Of a stretch of 64,000 nt of DNA, positions 60,685 to 64,000 are shown in pieces. Source of the DNA: Hepsetus odoe (Eukaryota > Chordata > Actinopteri > Characiformes > Hepsetidae). Position numbers and translations under genes: made by a program. The notes beneath the pieces are model-generated. The model had not been told where the DNA came from. It saw nothing but the letters and a program-made list of their open reading frames with translations, and made no database searches. The DNA is taken from positions 24,903,830-24,967,829 of the forward strand of contig CM029379.1 of assembly GCA_017165825.1 (NCBI GenBank), in the 5' to 3' direction. Numbering within the stretch: position 1 is the first letter of the stretch; every line of letters starts with the position of its first letter.

Positions 60685-61913
60685 CTGGAGTAAACAAAAC
60701 AACAAACACAGATCCGGACTGTTAACGACATTAACACAACGCTACCAGAGCTGCGGCAGCGACAGAGCCCTGAACTGGACGACCTGCTCTTTAATCAGAG
60801 ACTATAAAATACATTCCCAATTACAAAGTTTAACTTCTAATGACAGGGAGAGTGAGTGTGCATGATTGCATGACAACAAACACTGATTTGAAAGGGAATT
60901 GTGTATTAAAGGGGCGCAGGAAATGGCAATCACGGTAAAAAGCACATTATCAGACTGTGTGTGTGTGTGTGTGCGCGCGTGCGTGCATTTATCTACAACA
61001 GAAGGTAAATCAATTTAAAAATGAGCGCAGTGTGAACCGAGACGCAGGGACCAGTTCTTTAGAGGTTGTCTTAGGGCGCCATCTAGTGGAACAATCACAC
61101 AGCGCCAGTTTCCCCAGTATGGATTGAGCCTAAGGCTGTATCCAAAATCACGCTGCACACTCCACTAGATCCCCCCCCCAGTAAACAAATCTAATCGGCT
61201 CCTAAACTCTGATATGATATTAGGTATGGAAGCTCACTTGTGTTTAGGCTGACAGCCATGGTCCTCTGAGGATTGTGTTAAATCAGAACGCGGTCCTGAT
61301 TTTGGAATGGTCGGGGCTCTTTTTTCCAGAGCATAGCTGCACTTTTTATAAATCATTTATTATACTTTTAGAATTCACTTTCAAATCTGCCCTAAATCCA
61401 GTTTAACAGCAGTACTTCTGCTCTCTCTCCTTATGAAGAAATCTGCAAAAGTTAACAGTTCTCTATGATATACAGCAAACGCTCAGATCCTCATAAACGC
61501 ATGAAATGTATCATAATAATAATAATAATAATAATAATAGAGTTAAAACAACACCCACACAGTTAAATCATATGTGCGTGCAGACACACACACCCACCTC
61601 ACACACACACAAACACAAGTATGGACAATGAGAGTATTGGCGTCCATGATCTAGAGCATGGGTGCCTATTCTTTTAGAATCAGCGGCCGGCAGAACCCAC
61701 CACAAAATATTTGTTAGATTCAATGTCTATAATGTCATAAAAAAAGCCTGCCAGCAACCACCCACGGCACCAGCCTGAAAACAACTGATGTGTCTCAACA
61801 ATTATCATCATTATAATGCAGGAAGCTAGAAAATACTCTCTTATGCATGTTTAAGAAGCACAGGTAGGAGTGGTCAGGTGATGTGTCATTTGATGTGACA
61901 GGTGGGCTCTTAC
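60685..61913 (-). other. Intron E3-E4
   Basis: A 1.2-kb intron with (GT)n(GC)n at 60956-60986, an (AAT)n run near 61513-61540 and CA-rich sequence near 61580-61620. A short stretch at 61655-61790 looks like decayed hAT-type terminal sequence but is not assignable. Confidence 0.75.
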
Positions 61914-61976
61914 CTCATGCATTGTGAGCAGGTAGTTGAGAATACTCTGCAGCTCATCTTCCTTTACCCCGTAGTC
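61914..61976 (-). CDS. lrba: lrba exon E3
   Basis: This small 63-bp exon (21 codons, phase 0 to 0) encodes DYGVKEDELQSILNYLLTMH plus E, part of the LRBA helical repeat region. Acceptor is CTGCAG, donor GTAAGA. It is too short to be seen as an open frame by itself; it was found from family homology and splice signals. Being phase-symmetric, it could be skipped without a frameshift. Confidence 0.95.
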
Positions 61977-62177
61977 CTGCAGTTCACAGAAAAAAGAAAA
62001 AAAAATCAATAATGGTAAAAATGGTTAACATGATTATTATTATTATTAACATGAAAATGCCGTCTTTCTCAACAGATTAGTTTTATCTGATTTTCTTCTA
62101 CACCGAGGACAATGACGTTGACAATGATGGAAGAGACTGTACACACAAAATGCACTTGTATTGTTTTGATGCCACAC

Positions 62178-62257
62178 CTTCATGATGAGCTGTTTGACGA
62201 AGAGCAGCAGAAAAGCTCTGAGAGAGAGAATTTCCTTCTGGCTGGGCCTCGGACCAT
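62178..62257 (-). CDS. lrba: lrba exon E2
   Basis: This 80-bp exon reads (D)GPRPSQKEILSLRAFLLLF..QLIMK, a very conserved neurobeachin/LRBA segment. The acceptor TTTAG and donor GTGTGG fit, and the phases (in 1, out 0) join E1 and E3 exactly. A (GT)10 run starts 13 bases upstream of the acceptor. Confidence 0.95.
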
Positions 62258-62894
62258 CTAAACAGATCAAACACACACACACACACACCCCACTTTTATA
62301 TACCAAGCGGGAATATAATGGCTGATACAGGGTTTTTTGCACGATGAGAAACAATGTGCTAAACTGCGAGGGTGTGGATTAAAAGAGAGGAGTTTCTAAA
62401 GGCTCAGCAGCCAAGCTGATTGTGTGATCCACTCAATGGCACAAAAGCTGATCACTCACTCACTCTCACTCCTTTTCTTATCCGCTTGTCCTGATTAGGA
62501 CTGCAGTCGGTGTTTTCTATCTCTCTCAATCCCTCTCTCTCTCTCTCTCCCCCTCTCACAGAGACGGGGGGGCCAGATAAAGACAGGATGGTAGAGAGCA
62601 AGAGAGCGAGCGGGAGCGAGAGAGAGCGAGAGCAAGAGCACAAGAAAGAGCGATAGAGAGAGAGCAAGTGCAAAAGAGAGACTAAGACCAAGAGAAAGAG
62701 ATTTTCTGATGTGAATAAAGACCGGTTTAAAGCTAGGTGGAGCAGAATAACAGGTTAACGATGAGGCGATGAGGTTCAACTCCGTCAGTAATTGTAGTCC
62801 GTTCATATCCATGTTTTTTTCCTCAAATATTAGTTTATTTCTCAGATCATGATTATAATCTATATAGACACTATAATCTAGTGTTGCCACTCAC
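62258..62894 (-). other. Intron E1-E2
   Basis: A 637-bp intron with CT repeats (about 62518-62555) facing degenerate GAGA sequence (about 62590-62700), a potential fold-back, plus a (CA)10 run next to the E2 acceptor. Confidence 0.8.
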
Positions 62895-63063
62895 CAAGGC
62901 CTTTAGGTGTGACTCCACTCCGATCCTGAGGGTTTACCACCCAGTAGTAGTATTTGAGCGTGTGCATGACCTGCAGCACTGTGCCAACTCGCCGCACGGC
63001 GTTATATATGGTCACTGTACTAATGAACTCAGTGGCCAGATACGTGTACAGGGTTAGTTGCAC
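62895..63063 (-). CDS. lrba: lrba exon E1 (first in window)
   Basis: The minus-strand reading VQLTLYTYLATEFISTV...HTLKYYYWVVNPQDRSG...PKGL matches the LRBA/neurobeachin armadillo-like region after the LamG-like domain. The acceptor is TCTGCAG before GTG and the donor is GTGAGT after G. The exon is 169 bp, enters in phase 0 and leaves in phase 1. A short (GT)n run lies 12 bases upstream of the acceptor. Confidence 0.95.
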
Positions 63064-64000
63064 CTGCAGAGAGGACAAACACACACACTTAACACTTAAT
63101 TATGCATAGAAAATACTTACAAATACTAAATTATGCAACAAAACTCAAGCAATTTCAAAACATAGCTTATTGTATTTATTTCTCTTTGATCCCATGTGCT
63201 GTAGAGGTGCGTGGTTGGTTTCATGTGCCCTCCTCCACTAATGTCTTTTTCCATCGCTCCTGTTCTATGGTTTAGAGAAACCTGGTACATTACAGCCAGA
63301 GAGACTGTGCTGATGTTTGTTTAGTCTCCCCATGATGCTGAGTTTAAGTAGTTTAACAGTTAAGTAGTCCAAATTAGTAGTTTTACAACTATTTAATAAT
63401 TCCAACAAATGTCCTATTTCATATTTATCTAGAAAAGCTTAGCTTTCCAACAGTACGCCATATGAGGCAAGATGTTACATGCAAGCCTTCACCATCCCAG
63501 TGTTGAAGGTGTCATGTGATGCGGAGGCCTAAATCGTGGGTAAAACTGAAGGCGACTAAAGTGGGCAGGAAATCCAAAAAAAAAAAAAAAATGATTTTTC
63601 TACGGATGAGAGCTAAAACATGACAAATGGCCATGATGTGGCTCTATACGGAAACATCACCGATAAAGAGCCTAAATACGGTGATTAATAAGCCATGTTG
63701 CTGTTCTTAGCCCAATAATGCATTTGTGGGCGAAGCAGGGACTGATCAGCTGTTTACAGTGCTGTGCTAAAGTTTTAGGCAGGTGTGGAAAAAATGCTGT
63801 AAACAAAGAATGTTTTCAGAAATATCAATAATGATTGTTTATTTTTAGCAATTTACACAATGCAAAGTGAACGAACAAAAGAAAAATCTTAATCAAATCA
63901 ATATTTGGTGTTACTACCTTTTGCCTTCAGAGCAGCATCAGTTCTTCTGGCCCCACAGAGCCCTGATCTCAACATCATCCAGTGTGTCTGGATCACATGA
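63064..64000 (-). other. Partial intron before E1
   Basis: The first part is unique sequence; from 63757 to the window end it is a Tc1-type element that continues outside the window. The preceding lrba exon is not in the window. Confidence 0.8.
63757..64000. mobile_element. Tc1-type element, runs off the window
   Basis: Starts right after a TA with CAGTGCTGTGCTAAAGTTTT and continues with the same subterminal text and the GAGCCCTGATCTCAACATCA transposase-derived centre as the 49-kb copy. The other end is outside the window. Confidence 0.85.

Larger units (their letters stand above)
8718..63063 (-). other. lrba: lrba gene, central part (21 internal exons)
   Basis: LRBA is a very large cytosolic BEACH-family scaffold that acts in vesicle trafficking and protects CTLA-4 from lysosomal loss in mammals (family knowledge). 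The window shows 21 exons on the minus strand whose translations join into one protein colinear with LRBA, with splice phases matching at every junction except E8/E9 and E9/E10. Both ends of the gene lie outside the window: the N-terminal LamG-like part is to the right and the PH-BEACH, BEACH and WD40 part is to the left. LRBA is preferred to the paralogue NBEA from segments such as LDVSSVAIDTERLELK in E10, KSEGIRVQALKVMGYF in E5 and SISERLEHALEKAAPL in E20. I see no mab21l2, which is nested in LRBA in other vertebrates; it should lie to the left. Confidence 0.96.

Noticed and set aside
61655..61790. Possible hAT-type terminal sequence (GAGCATGGGTGCCTATTC...)
   Set aside because: It resembles decayed hAT ends, but I found neither a matching inverted end nor a target duplication.
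1..64000. The nested single-exon gene mab21l2
   Set aside because: Its frame of about 360 codons would be obvious; none is present on either strand. It is expected further to the left, in a later lrba intron.

Overview
This is a piece of a vertebrate, almost certainly teleost fish, nuclear genome. The supporting features are a split gene with GT-AG introns, AT-rich introns full of (CA)n/(GA)n/(TA)n microsatellites, many tRNA-headed SINEs, several Tc1-like DNA transposons, an hAT-type element and RTE-like LINE fragments. No bacterial-type operons, CRISPR arrays or functional RNA genes are present. Most open frames in the window are chance readings of introns and repeats.

One gene explains the window: the middle of lrba (LPS-responsive beige-like anchor, a BEACH-family vesicle-trafficking scaffold), on the minus strand from about 63.06 kb (5') to 8.72 kb (3'). 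I place 21 consecutive internal exons with their splice sites and phases (E1-E21 in transcription order, about 3.92 kb of coding sequence, about 1,307 codons). E1-E9 encode the conserved helical region after the N-terminal LamG-like domain. E10 is one 1,260-bp acidic, apparently disordered exon. E11-E16 encode a second conserved block, E17-E18 a variable linker, and E19-E21 the conserved run into the pre-PH-BEACH region. The start of the protein lies beyond base 64000; the PH-BEACH, BEACH and WD40 exons lie beyond base 1. LRBA rather than its paralogue neurobeachin is chosen because several segments (IARLDVSS..DTERLELK, the E4/E5 text, SISERLEHALEK) follow LRBA where the two differ.

Two neighbouring exons do not fit: E8 is one base short of the expected phase and has diverged in its last third, and E9 lacks a recognisable donor after SITH. 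Either this is local assembly error in a repeat-rich stretch or this lrba copy is damaged. All other exons are intact and phase-consistent.

The introns (largest 12.6 kb, 11.1 kb and the 8.7 kb partial one at the left end) hold about 15 SINE copies of two families, a 1.7-kb broken Tc1-like element with D-37-E spacing, two more decayed Tc1 transposases, four copies of a fold-back/Tc1-type family, and an 8-bp-TSD hAT element that sits inside an RTE LINE and itself carries a SINE. They also hold an 800-bp CpG-dense 20-bp minisatellite, a 600-bp polypyrimidine tract, and a few homeobox-motif-rich unique stretches that could be conserved enhancers (MAB21L2, known to be nested in LRBA, is not in this window). 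I found no convincing new biological system; the best leads are the E8/E9 lesion, GT-repeat splice acceptors and the CpG-dense minisatellite.
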